NCBI GenBank assembly: GCA_028873155.1
Contig: JAGWML010000162.1
Coordinates: 1-7,035 of the forward strand
Direction: 5' to 3'
DNA: 7,035 bases
Origin: Acidobacteriota bacterium
Lineage (GTDB): Bacteria; Acidobacteriota; Terriglobia; Terriglobales; Acidobacteriaceae
Part shown: positions 1-6,571 of the stretch, one piece after another
Numbering within the stretch: the stretch's first letter is position 1
How the letters are laid out: the number at the start of each line of letters is the position of its first letter
Position numbers and translations under genes: made by a program
The notes under the pieces: model-generated
Databases searched by the model: none
Told to the model about the DNA's origin: nothing
What the model saw: only the letters and a program-made list of their open reading frames with translations

Positions 1-1346
1 AAAACAACGCCGTGAGCCTCTTCACCGACTGCCCCCACCGCGAAAAGCTCGGCTGGCTTGAAGAGACGCACCTCATGGCCCCGTCGATGCTCTACGACTT
101 CGACTTCTCCGGCCTTTACGCCGCCACCGCGCGTAACATCGCGGACACCCAAAGGACCGGCGGCGAGCAGGACGGCATGGTGCCCGAGATCGCGCCGCAA
201 TATGTCGTCTTCGGCCCGAAATACGGCGTCTTTGACGACTCGCCCGAGTGGGGCAGCGCCGCCGTGCTCGCGCCCTGGTACGTCTATGAGCGCACCGGCG
301 ACCTCGCCTTCCTGCGTCAGCAATACGACGTGATGCGCCGCTATGTGGCCTATCTCTCCACGCGAGCCAGCGCCGATATCATCGCCTACGGCCTCGGCGA
401 CTGGTATGACATCGGTCCCGGCGCGCCGGGCTTTTCCAAGCTCACGACGATGGGCCTCACCGCCACTGCGACCGATTACCAGGACCTGCGCGTGCTTGAG
501 CGCACCGCCGCACTGCTCGGGCTGAAAGATGAGAGCGCGCACTACAGCCAGCAGGCCGACCGCGTGCGCGATGCCTTCAACGCACGTTTCTTTGACGCCG
601 CACAGCATCTCTATGACAAAGGCAGCCAGACCGCACAGGCCATGCCTCTCGCGCTCGGCATGGTTCCCGCCGGAGAACGCGCAGCGGTGCTTGAGGCGCT
701 CGTCCGCGACATTCGCTCGCACCAGAATCACGTGACCGCGGGCGACATCGGCTTTCACTACGTCGTCGACGCACTCATCCAGGGTGGACGCTCCGATGTG
801 CTCCTCGACATGCTCCAGCGCACCGATGCGCCCAGCTACGGCTATCAGCTCCAACAGGGCGCGACCTCGCTGACCGAAGCATGGGATGCCAACCCCGCCA
901 GCTCGCAGGATCACTTCATGCTCGGCGACGGCGAAGAGTGGTTCTATCGCGGCCTCGGCGGCATCCGGGTCGATCGCGCCCTGCCGCCCGCGCAGCAAAT
1001 TGCCCTGCGTCCCGCCGTTCCCGCGGGCGTTGAGTGGGTGCGCACCCGCTACCTCACCTCTCTCGGGCCAATCGAAAGCGACTGGCGGCGCAATGGATCG
1101 CAGGTCGTCTACGACTTCAGCGTCCCCGTCAACAGCACCGCCTCCATCGAGATCCAGACTCCGAACCCGCAGACCGTCACCATCAACAGCAAGGCGGCGT
1201 CCATCGCGCAAGGCGTCCTTTCCCTACGCGAGAGCCTGCGCAGTCTCCGCATCGAAGTCTCCTCCAGCAGCTATCGCATCGTCGCCCCTGCGCCCGACGC
1301 GTCCCCGATCCCATCATCCCGAATATCGGGCTTGCAAATTCCGTAA
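1..1346 (+). CDS. GH78-type alpha-L-rhamnosidase, C-terminal part (5' truncated by window edge)
   Basis: This enzyme should release terminal alpha-L-rhamnose from plant glycans or flavonoid glycosides. The frame is open to the left edge (aac-aac-gcc before the gtg at 12), so the true start and the N-terminal beta-domains are outside; about 447 residues are visible. Numbering from the gtg at 12, the GH78 catalytic signature TDCPHREKLGW spans residues 5-15. Glu11 fits the general acid of the family. An (alpha/alpha)6 barrel follows, with GLGDWYDIGP near residue 127. The second catalytic block is GATSLTEAW (Glu289, matching the family's general base), followed by DHFMLGDGEEWFYRGLGGI with the conserved His at 301. 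From about residue 320 the sequence looks like the C-terminal beta-sandwich. The loop between Glu289 and His301 is shorter than in characterised GH78 enzymes as I recall them. The gene ends 25 bases before the regulator on the same strand. Family call is firm; substrate is inferred. Confidence 0.9.
   Translation, partial: NNAVSLFTDCPHREKLGWLEETHLMAPSMLYDFDFSGLYAATARNIADTQRTGGEQDGMVPEIAPQYVVFGPKYGVFDDSPEWGSAAVLAPWYVYERTGDLAFLRQQYDVMRRYVAYLSTRASADIIAYGLGDWYDIGPGAPGFSKLTTMGLTATATDYQDLRVLERTAALLGLKDESAHYSQQADRVRDAFNARFFDAAQHLYDKGSQTAQAMPLALGMVPAGERAAVLEALVRDIRSHQNHVTAGDIGFHYVVDALIQGGRSDVLLDMLQRTDAPSYGYQLQQGATSLTEAWDANPASSQDHFMLGDGEEWFYRGLGGIRVDRALPPAQQIALRPAVPAGVEWVRTRYLTSLGPIESDWRRNGSQVVYDFSVPVNSTASIEIQTPNPQTVTINSKAASIAQGVLSLRESLRSLRIEVSSSSYRIVAPAPDASPIPSSRISGLQIP
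1318..1330. repeat. Short inverted repeat CCCGA-ATA-TCGGG before the regulator gene
   Basis: Perfect 5-bp arms (1318-1322 and 1326-1330) flank a 3-base centre. It lies within the last codons of the rhamnosidase gene. Its centre is 22 bases from the centre of the TTCCG-N5-CGGAA palindrome at 1339-1353, about two helical turns. It may be an accessory binding site or part of a weak RNA hairpin. No second copy was seen in the window, so chance remains possible. Confidence 0.3.
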
Positions 1347-1354
1347 GCCGGAAT
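1339..1354. promoter_or_regulatory. Candidate operator, copy 1 (TTCCG-N5-CGGAA)
   Basis: The palindrome TTCCG-TAAGC-CGGAA covers 1339-1353. An extra A:T pair at 1338/1354 gives 6-bp arms. It overlaps the rhamnosidase stop codon (1344-1346) and ends 18 bases before the regulator ATG, a position suited to autoregulation. The 16 bases 1339-1354 match the second copy at 2616-2631 at 14 positions. GGAA-type half-sites are, from memory, common in operators of IclR-family proteins, which matches the helix-turn-helix class of the gene directly downstream. That the encoded regulator binds here is inference. Confidence 0.6.
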
Positions 1355-1371
1355 GTACCCTGTTCGCCGTT

Positions 1372-2649
1372 ATGGCTCAGAACCGCACTCCTCCCAACGA
1401 CCCCTACCAGGACGATCTCCCGGACGACCCTGCATCCTCAACGGGCGAAAGCCGCCGCAATGGCGACCGCAATGAGTCGCAAACCGTTCTCCGCGCCTGT
1501 GAAGTCCTCAAGGCTTTTCGCCACCTGGATGAAGAGCTGGCCCTCACCGAGGTGATGGAACGCACAGGCTTGCCAAAGACCACTACCTTTCGCCTGCTGC
1601 GCACGCTCATCCATGGCGGCCTTATCCAGCGCGTCGGCGCAGGCGTCTATCGCAACAGCTTCGGTCCCATCGCCGAGCGCCCGTTCCGCATCGGCTTCGC
1701 CTCGCAGGGCGACACCGAGTTTGCCCGCGAGGTCACACGCGGTGTGGAGTCGGTCGCCGCCCGCGAACACGTGCAGCTCATCACGCTCAACAACCGCTAC
1801 AGCGCCCGCGAGGCCCTTCGCAACGCCGAATTGCTGATCCGTGAGCAGGTCGATCTGGTGCTCGAGTTTCAGACCTACGAGCGCGTCGCGTCGGTCATCG
1901 CGTCAAAGTTCCTGGCGGCCAATACCCCTGTCATCGCCATCGAGGTTCCGCATCCCGGCGCCACCTTTTTCGGCGCGGACAATTACAAGGCAGGCCAGAT
2001 CGGCGGCCGCGCGCTGGGCCGCTGGGCGCGCGAGCACTGGAATGGCGACGTGGAACAGCTCGTGCTGATCGAGCTGCCCATCGCCGGCTCGCTGCTCGAG
2101 TTGCGCCTGGCTGGCTTTGTCGACGGCCTGCGCCAGGAACTGCCTCAGGCCCTGCAACTCCCGCTTGCGCGCCTCAATGGCCGCGGCTCGTTTGAGCAGG
2201 TGCTCGACGTGATGCGCAAATTCCTGCGCCGCCGCGGTCCGCGTCGCACCCTCGTCGGCACCGTCAACGACATCTGCGCCCTCGCCGCCCTGCGCGCCTT
2301 TGAGGAAGCTGGCGCCGCGCAGGACTGCGCTGTAATGGGCCAGAACGCCCTGCGCGAAGCTCGCGCCGAGTTGCGCCGCCCCGGCACGCGCCTCATTGGC
2401 TCGGTGGCCTATTTCCCTGAGCGCTACGGCGAAGAGCTCATTCCGCTCGCGCTTAATATCCTGCGCAAAAAGCCCGTGCCCTCCACCATTTTTGTGAAGC
2501 ACCAGCTGCTGACGCCGCGTAATGTCGACCTCATTTACCCGCTCGACGAGCGGCCATCCACGGCTGTCGAAACCGCAAAAGCCCCGGTGGCCCGCGCAAC
2601 GCCTCGCTCCGAAGGTTCCGGAGGCCGGAATCGAGCGATGGAAAGCTGA
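1372..2649 (+). CDS. Chimeric transcription regulator: IclR-type HTH plus periplasmic-binding-like sugar domain
   Basis: This 425-residue protein is probably a cytoplasmic sugar-responsive regulator of the flanking catabolic genes. Residues 1-35 are polar and likely disordered. Residues 36-95 form an IclR-type winged helix-turn-helix: a VLRACEVLKAF helix, LTEVMERTGLPKTTTFRLLRTL as the HTH (about 58-79), then the GGLIQRVGAGVYR wing. From residue 105 (FRIGFASQGDTEFAREVTRGV) to about 400 it resembles the Peripla_BP_4/ribose-binding fold. Supporting motifs are TLNNRYSAREALRNAELLI, VDLVLEF, NTPVIAIEVPHPGATFFGADNYKAGQIGG and RLAGFVDGL. The last 30 residues are low-complexity. IclR proteins normally carry a GAF-like effector domain, and LacI proteins use a different HTH, so the combination is unusual. 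There is no signal peptide. The ATG at 1372 is the only start before the HTH; its ribosome site is weak. The frame stays open upstream to 886, but that part overlaps the rhamnosidase and is not protein-like. The ligand is unknown; an apiose- or apionate-related sugar is inferred from the neighbours. Confidence 0.9.
   Translation: MAQNRTPPNDPYQDDLPDDPASSTGESRRNGDRNESQTVLRACEVLKAFRHLDEELALTEVMERTGLPKTTTFRLLRTLIHGGLIQRVGAGVYRNSFGPIAERPFRIGFASQGDTEFAREVTRGVESVAAREHVQLITLNNRYSAREALRNAELLIREQVDLVLEFQTYERVASVIASKFLAANTPVIAIEVPHPGATFFGADNYKAGQIGGRALGRWAREHWNGDVEQLVLIELPIAGSLLELRLAGFVDGLRQELPQALQLPLARLNGRGSFEQVLDVMRKFLRRRGPRRTLVGTVNDICALAALRAFEEAGAAQDCAVMGQNALREARAELRRPGTRLIGSVAYFPERYGEELIPLALNILRKKPVPSTIFVKHQLLTPRNVDLIYPLDERPSTAVETAKAPVARATPRSEGSGGRNRAMES
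2616..2631. promoter_or_regulatory. Candidate operator, copy 2 (TTCCG-N5-CGGAA)
   Basis: The palindrome TTCCG-GAGGC-CGGAA covers 2616-2630. Its arms extend to 6 bp (TTCCGG-AGG-CCGGAA) and it is followed by T, as in copy 1. It sits inside the last codons of the regulator gene (encoding GSGGRN) and 88 bases upstream of the RuBisCO-like gene's GTG. It differs from copy 1 at only two centre positions, giving the shared form TTCCGKARGCCGGAAT. The likely role is binding of the regulator to control the RuBisCO-like/kinase operon. The distance would suit either activation or repression, depending on the promoter, which I could not place with confidence. Confidence 0.6.
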
Positions 2650-2718
2650 AAACCTGCCCAAGCGGTCTGAATCACGCTAGGGTGCAAAAGAGAGAAGCCA
2701 GAGACAACGGACATCCAC

Positions 2719-4020
2719 GTGAGCGAAGCACAAACAAATCAGCCAATCGAAACCAACCGCATCCAAGCGCGCTATTGGATTGAGACCGCCTATCCGCTCG
2801 ACGATGCCGCGGCCATCATGGCCGGCGAGCAATCCACAGGCACCTTTGTGCGCACGCCGGGCGAAACCGACGAGTTGCGCGCCCTCTACGCAGCGCGCGT
2901 CGAAAGCGTCAGAGAACTCGGCATGGTGGAGACGCCCTCGCTCTCCGGCTCCGGCCTGCCCAGGAAGCGCTCAGGCCCCATCCCTCGCCGCACGGCCGAA
3001 GTCACTCTCTCTTGGCCACTGGCAAACATGGGCACTTCGCTGCCCAACCTGCTCGCGACCGTCGCGGGCAATCTCTTCGAGCTCAAGCCCTTCTCTGGTC
3101 TCAAGCTGCTTGACGTCACGCTGCCGCCGGATTTTCTCAGCGCCTATCAGGGCCCGCAGTTTGCTGTCGAAGGCACGCGCCGTCTGACCGGCGTCTACGG
3201 CCGCCCGGTCATCGGCACCATCATCAAGCCCAGCGTCGGCATGACGACCGAGCAGACCGCCGCGCAGGTGCGCATGCTCGCCGAGGCCGGCGTCGACTTC
3301 ATCAAGGACGATGAACTGCAGGCCGACGGCCCGCACTGCCCTTTTGAAGAGCGCGTCGCTCACGTACAACGCGCCCTTAATGACCACGCCGACCGCACCG
3401 GCAAGCGCGTGATGTACGCCGCAAACATCACCGGCGAAATCGATCAGATGCTTCATCGCCACGATCTCGTCGCCGCGGCAGGCGGCACATGCGTCATGGT
3501 CAGCCTCAACAGCATCGGCCTGCCCGCGCTCGTCGTCCTGCGTCGCCACGCTACCCTCGCCATTCACGGCCATCGCAACGGCTGGGGCATGTTCAGCCGC
3601 TCGCACGCCACCGGCATGAGCTTTATCGCGTACCAGAAGTTCTGGCGCCTTGCCGGCATCGACCACGTCCATGTTAACGGCCTGCGCAACAAGTTCTGCG
3701 AAGACGACGCCTCGGTCATCGCATCTGCGCGCGAGTGCCTCACGCCGATGTTCGCGCCACCGCACAAGGGCTGCACGATCATGCCCGTCTTTTCGTCGGG
3801 CCAGTCTGCGCGGCAGGCGCCGGACACCTTCAAGGCTCTGGGCTCCATGGATCTCATCTACGCGGCCGGAGGCGGCATCCTCGCGCATCCCGCCGGCCCC
3901 GCAGCCGGTGTGCGCAGCCTGCATCAGGCGTGGGAGGCCGCAGCCGCCGGTATGCCGCTGGCCGACTACGCCACCATGCACGGCGAACTCCGCGCAGCCC
4001 TCGAGAGATTCGCCGAGTGA
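2719..4020 (+). CDS. RuBisCO-like protein, probable 3-oxo-isoapionate-4-phosphate decarboxylase or transcarboxylase/hydrolase (OiaX/OiaT type)
   Basis: This 433-residue protein belongs to the RuBisCO large-subunit superfamily (RuBisCO-like). Paired with a DUF1537 kinase, it probably acts on 3-oxo-isoapionate 4-phosphate from D-apionate. It would yield either L-erythrulose 1-phosphate plus CO2 (OiaX) or glycolate plus 3-phosphoglycerate (OiaT); I cannot tell which. The N-terminal domain is about 1-140, the barrel the rest. In spinach RuBisCO numbering the equivalents are: Glu60 = E37 and Thr65 = T42 (in GEQSTGTF), Asn123 = N118, Lys175 = K170, the KDDE motif with carbamylated Lys201 = K196 and metal ligands Asp203/Glu204 = D198/E199, His294-Arg295 = H285-R286, His327 = H318, loop-6 Lys334 = K325, Ser379 = S359, and the phosphate-binding GGG at 384-386. 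Changes are Lys177 to S172 and Trp66 to F43. The GTG at 2719 is the only start before the conserved RIQARYWIETAYPLDD region; the ribosome site is weak. The 3' end overlaps the kinase by four bases. Confidence 0.92.
   Translation: MSEAQTNQPIETNRIQARYWIETAYPLDDAAAIMAGEQSTGTFVRTPGETDELRALYAARVESVRELGMVETPSLSGSGLPRKRSGPIPRRTAEVTLSWPLANMGTSLPNLLATVAGNLFELKPFSGLKLLDVTLPPDFLSAYQGPQFAVEGTRRLTGVYGRPVIGTIIKPSVGMTTEQTAAQVRMLAEAGVDFIKDDELQADGPHCPFEERVAHVQRALNDHADRTGKRVMYAANITGEIDQMLHRHDLVAAAGGTCVMVSLNSIGLPALVVLRRHATLAIHGHRNGWGMFSRSHATGMSFIAYQKFWRLAGIDHVHVNGLRNKFCEDDASVIASARECLTPMFAPPHKGCTIMPVFSSGQSARQAPDTFKALGSMDLIYAAGGGILAHPAGPAAGVRSLHQAWEAAAAGMPLADYATMHGELRAALERFAE
4003..4007 (+). promoter_or_regulatory. 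Ribosome binding site of the kinase gene
   Basis: GAGAG lies inside the last codons of the RuBisCO-like gene, nine bases before the GTG at 4017. It supports that start, which overlaps the upstream TGA as GTGA. The frame stays open further upstream, but it would then run inside the preceding gene. Confidence 0.5.
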
Positions 4021-5309
4021 GCGGCGCCCTCCCATCCCGCCTGCTCTACGCCTACTACGGCGACGACTTCACCGGCTCGACGGATGTGCTGGAAGCGCTC
4101 GCGCTTCATGGCATGCCCGCTGTGCTCTTCACCTCTGTGCCCACCGCAGCCGATCTGGCAGCATTCCCGCACTGCCGCGCCATCGGCATCGCCGGCGAGA
4201 GCCGCAGCCGCAGCCCCCGCTGGATGGACGCGCACCTGCCGCCCATCTTCACCCGCATGCGCGCGCTCGGCGCCGCGGTTAATCATTACAAGGTCTGCTC
4301 CACCTTTGACAGCTCCCCGCAGACCGGCAGCATCGGCCACGCCATGGAACTGGGCCGCAAAGCTTTTCGCACACCCTTCGTACCCATCGTTGTGGGCGCT
4401 CCGCATCTCGGCCGCGCAGTGGTCTTCGGCAATCTCTTCGCAGAGGCCAACGGAGCGATGGTTCGCATCGACCGCCACCCCACCATGCTGCACCACCCCG
4501 TCACGCCCATGCACGAGGCCGATCTGCGCCTGCATCTCGCGCGGCAGACCCGGCTTAACATCGGCCTCGTGGACCTGCGCGCCTTCGATCGCGGCCTCGC
4601 AACCGAGCAGTTGCAGGCGGAACTCGCCTCTCGCGCCGATGCCGTGCTCTTCGACGGCATCAATGACTCGATGCTTGATCGGACCGCAGACGTTCTCTGC
4701 GAACTCGCTGTCCGCAAACCTATCTTCGCCGTCGGCAGCTCCGGACTCACGTACGGCCTTCTACGCCAGTGGCGGCGCGCGGGTCTCGTGCCGCGCCACG
4801 TGCGCCTCGCTGCCGCACAACCCGCCGATCGCATCCTCGTACTCAGTGGCAGTTGCTCGCCCGTCACCGCCGCGCAGATTCGCCACGCCCGCCGGGATGG
4901 CTTCGCGGCATGGCCACTGGGCCAGCCCGACACCTGGCCGCTGCGCCGTCAGCAGGCGCTCAAGGCTCTGGCGGAAGGCCGCAGCGTCGTCCTCTATTCG
5001 TCGCTTGGCCCATTGCCCGCAAAGACGCAGGCGAGTGACGCGCTTCCCATCGCGCTTGGCCATCTGCTGCGCGAAATTGTCATCCGTTCTGGCGTGCGCA
5101 GGATCATCCTCGCAGGCGGCGACACCTCCACACATGCCGTTCCGCAACTGAGCTTGCGCGCGCTCACCTTCACCGCGGCGCTCACGCCCGGCGCGCCCCT
5201 CTGCCGCGGACACGCGCCTGGCTCACCGCTCGACGGATTGGAACTTGTGCTGAAGGGCGGCCAGATTGGCCCGGAGAATTTCTTCAGCGCGGTGCGGAAC
5301 GGCGCCTGA
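4017..5309 (+). CDS. oiaK: DUF1537/four-carbon acid sugar kinase family, probable 3-oxo-isoapionate kinase
   Basis: This 430-residue ATP-dependent kinase phosphorylates a sugar acid. Beside a RuBisCO-like gene, the best specific assignment is 3-oxo-isoapionate 4-kinase of D-apionate catabolism. The N-terminal substrate-binding domain opens with YYGDDFTGSTDVLEAL (D16-D17, D23), the family hallmark, and includes YKVCSTFDSSPQTGSIG near residue 90. The C-terminal nucleotide-binding domain carries LSGSCSP (277-282), AGGDTSTHAV (366-375) and LKGGQIGPENFF (412-423), all typical of the family. Length is normal. Translation probably starts at the GTG at 4017, overlapping the stop of the RuBisCO-like gene as GTGA, so the two proteins are likely made in coupled fashion as consecutive pathway steps. 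The gene ends 14 bases from the convergent transporter gene. Threonate, erythronate or another acid sugar could be the real substrate; the family is certain, the substrate is inferred. Confidence 0.93.
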   Translation: MSGALPSRLLYAYYGDDFTGSTDVLEALALHGMPAVLFTSVPTAADLAAFPHCRAIGIAGESRSRSPRWMDAHLPPIFTRMRALGAAVNHYKVCSTFDSSPQTGSIGHAMELGRKAFRTPFVPIVVGAPHLGRAVVFGNLFAEANGAMVRIDRHPTMLHHPVTPMHEADLRLHLARQTRLNIGLVDLRAFDRGLATEQLQAELASRADAVLFDGINDSMLDRTADVLCELAVRKPIFAVGSSGLTYGLLRQWRRAGLVPRHVRLAAAQPADRILVLSGSCSPVTAAQIRHARRDGFAAWPLGQPDTWPLRRQQALKALAEGRSVVLYSSLGPLPAKTQASDALPIALGHLLREIVIRSGVRRIILAGGDTSTHAVPQLSLRALTFTAALTPGAPLCRGHAPGSPLDGLELVLKGGQIGPENFFSAVRNGA

Positions 5310-5323
5310 TCCAACACACAGCA

Positions 5324-6571
5324 TCAACAGGCCGCCGGCTCGGTATCCATTGTCTGCGTGCAATCAACACTGGAGAAAATCAGAGCACTCACCAGCACCA
5401 TGCCTGCAATGAAAAGCAGCGGCAGGTTGTAGCTGCCCGTCCTCTCCACCACGTAGCCGAACAACACTGTGCATAGAAATCCGCCTGCCTGGCCTGCCGT
5501 GTTCATCATGCCCGTTGCGGTGCCGCTCGCGCGCCCGCCGATTGCCACGCACATCGCCCACGCCGACGGCAGCATAAAGTCCATCACGCCGAAACCCAGG
5601 CAGGAAAGCGCCGTTGCCGCCACCACGCCACGGCACAGCGCCATCGCCACCAGCGTCACCGCCGTCGCGGCCAGGCACACCGCGGGAATCGTGCGTAGGG
5701 CGCGCTTTGCGCCCCATCGCGCCGCCAGCCTGTCGCTCACCACGCCGCCGGAGAGATTGCCCGCAACGCCCATCGCAAACGGCAGCGAGGTCAGCAGAAT
5801 CCCGTTCATCGTCAGGCCCGTCTTGTGAATGAACCACGTAGGAAACCACGAGAAATAGAACCAGCTCGCGCAGCCATAGCAGCCATACGCCAGCACCACC
5901 CTCCACAGCGCGCGCGAGCGCAGAATGCGCCGCCAAGGCAGCCGCGCTTTTCCATGCGCATGCTCCTTCGTCGCGATCTCGGCCAGCTCTTCCTGCGTGA
6001 TTCGAGGATCATCTTCAGGATAATTGTGGAAGAAACGCAGCCACACCACCGCCCACAGGATGCCCGCCCCGCCCAGCATCCAGAAGACCGCGCGCCAGCC
6101 CAGCCAAGCTTGCACCGGCACAATGAACACGGGTGCCAGCATTCCGCCAAACCGGCTCGCCGCCCACACAAATCCCTGGCTCCGCGCGCGCTCTCGTGCA
6201 GGGAACCAGCGCGCAATCACACCTGCTGCATTGGGATACGCGCCTGCCGATCCCATGCCAAAAAAGAATCGCGCGCCCGCCAGCTGCCAGAATCCGCGGC
6301 ACCATCCCGTCAGCGCAGTGAAGCACGACCACCACGTGACAATGCGCGTCAGCTCGCCGCGCTGCCCGTTGCGGTCGCCCATCGCGCCCGACGGCGCTTC
6401 AAACAAGCCGTTCGCCAGCACATACGCGCTCAGAATCCAGCCCCACTGCTCCGGTTCAAGATGAAGATCGACCTGAATCGACGGCCCCGCCACGGCAATC
6501 GCCATGCGGTCCAGAAACACGACGACAGAAAGCGCTCCCAGCAGCCCCAGCACCTTGTGGCGTTGCTTCAA
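5324..6571 (-). CDS. MFS transporter, ACS (anion:cation symporter) family, likely sugar-acid importer
   Basis: This 415-residue inner-membrane protein has the 12-helix plan of the major facilitator superfamily and the ACS-family features of hexuronate/galactonate-type carriers. The first helix carries FLDRMAIAVAGPSI (about 19-32). The loop 2-3 signature is GAMGDRNGQRG (62-72). Helix 4 is ARFFFGMGSAGAYPNAAGVIARWFP (100-124), a strongly ACS-like stretch. A polar central loop (about 183-215, NYPEDDPRITQEELAEI) separates the two halves. Likely cargo is the acid sugar consumed by the facing kinase/RuBisCO-like operon, probably apionate or a related acid; this is inferred from context only. The start is TTG at 6571, overlapping the stop of the upstream racemase-like gene as TTGA. 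The next in-frame ATG would cut the first helix. A GAGG ribosome site supports the TTG. Confidence 0.92.
   Translation of the reverse strand: MKQRHKVLGLLGALSVVVFLDRMAIAVAGPSIQVDLHLEPEQWGWILSAYVLANGLFEAPSGAMGDRNGQRGELTRIVTWWSCFTALTGWCRGFWQLAGARFFFGMGSAGAYPNAAGVIARWFPARERARSQGFVWAASRFGGMLAPVFIVPVQAWLGWRAVFWMLGGAGILWAVVWLRFFHNYPEDDPRITQEELAEIATKEHAHGKARLPWRRILRSRALWRVVLAYGCYGCASWFYFSWFPTWFIHKTGLTMNGILLTSLPFAMGVAGNLSGGVVSDRLAARWGAKRALRTIPAVCLAATAVTLVAMALCRGVVAATALSCLGFGVMDFMLPSAWAMCVAIGGRASGTATGMMNTAGQAGGFLCTVLFGYVVERTGSYNLPLLFIAGMVLVSALIFSSVDCTQTMDTEPAAC

Noticed and set aside
12..14. GTG at 12 as the true start of the rhamnosidase
   Set aside because: The frame is open to the window edge and the catalytic motif begins four codons later, whereas GH78 enzymes carry large N-terminal domains before it.
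886..1371. Upstream extension of the regulator reading frame
   Set aside because: It overlaps the well-supported rhamnosidase in another frame and encodes a Ser/Pro/Arg-rich shadow sequence. The ATG at 1372 fits the HTH protein.
1946..1960. Possible third operator, TTCCG-CATCC-CGGCG
   Set aside because: It matches only 8 of the 10 palindrome positions, lies mid-gene in the regulator, and its centre does not resemble the two good copies.
2650..2718. Promoter for the RuBisCO-like operon (for example TAGGGT at 2678-2683 as a -10)
   Set aside because: No convincing -35/-10 pair can be picked by eye. A promoter here is plausible but the elements are not supportable.
3735..4016. Upstream extension of the kinase reading frame
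   Set aside because: It lies fully inside the RuBisCO-like gene and has no family similarity. The GTG at 4017 starts just before the conserved GDDFTG motif.
2719..4020. Genuine carbon-fixing RuBisCO large subunit
   Set aside because: The Lys177 and Trp66 equivalents are changed, overall sequence departs strongly from forms I-III, no small subunit or phosphoribulokinase is present, and it is coupled to a sugar-acid kinase.
2971..4035. Long antisense open frame opposite the RuBisCO-like gene, and a similar one at 1903-2661
   Set aside because: Long antisense frames are expected in GC-rich genes. Their translations show no recognisable motif, while the sense frames carry clear domains.
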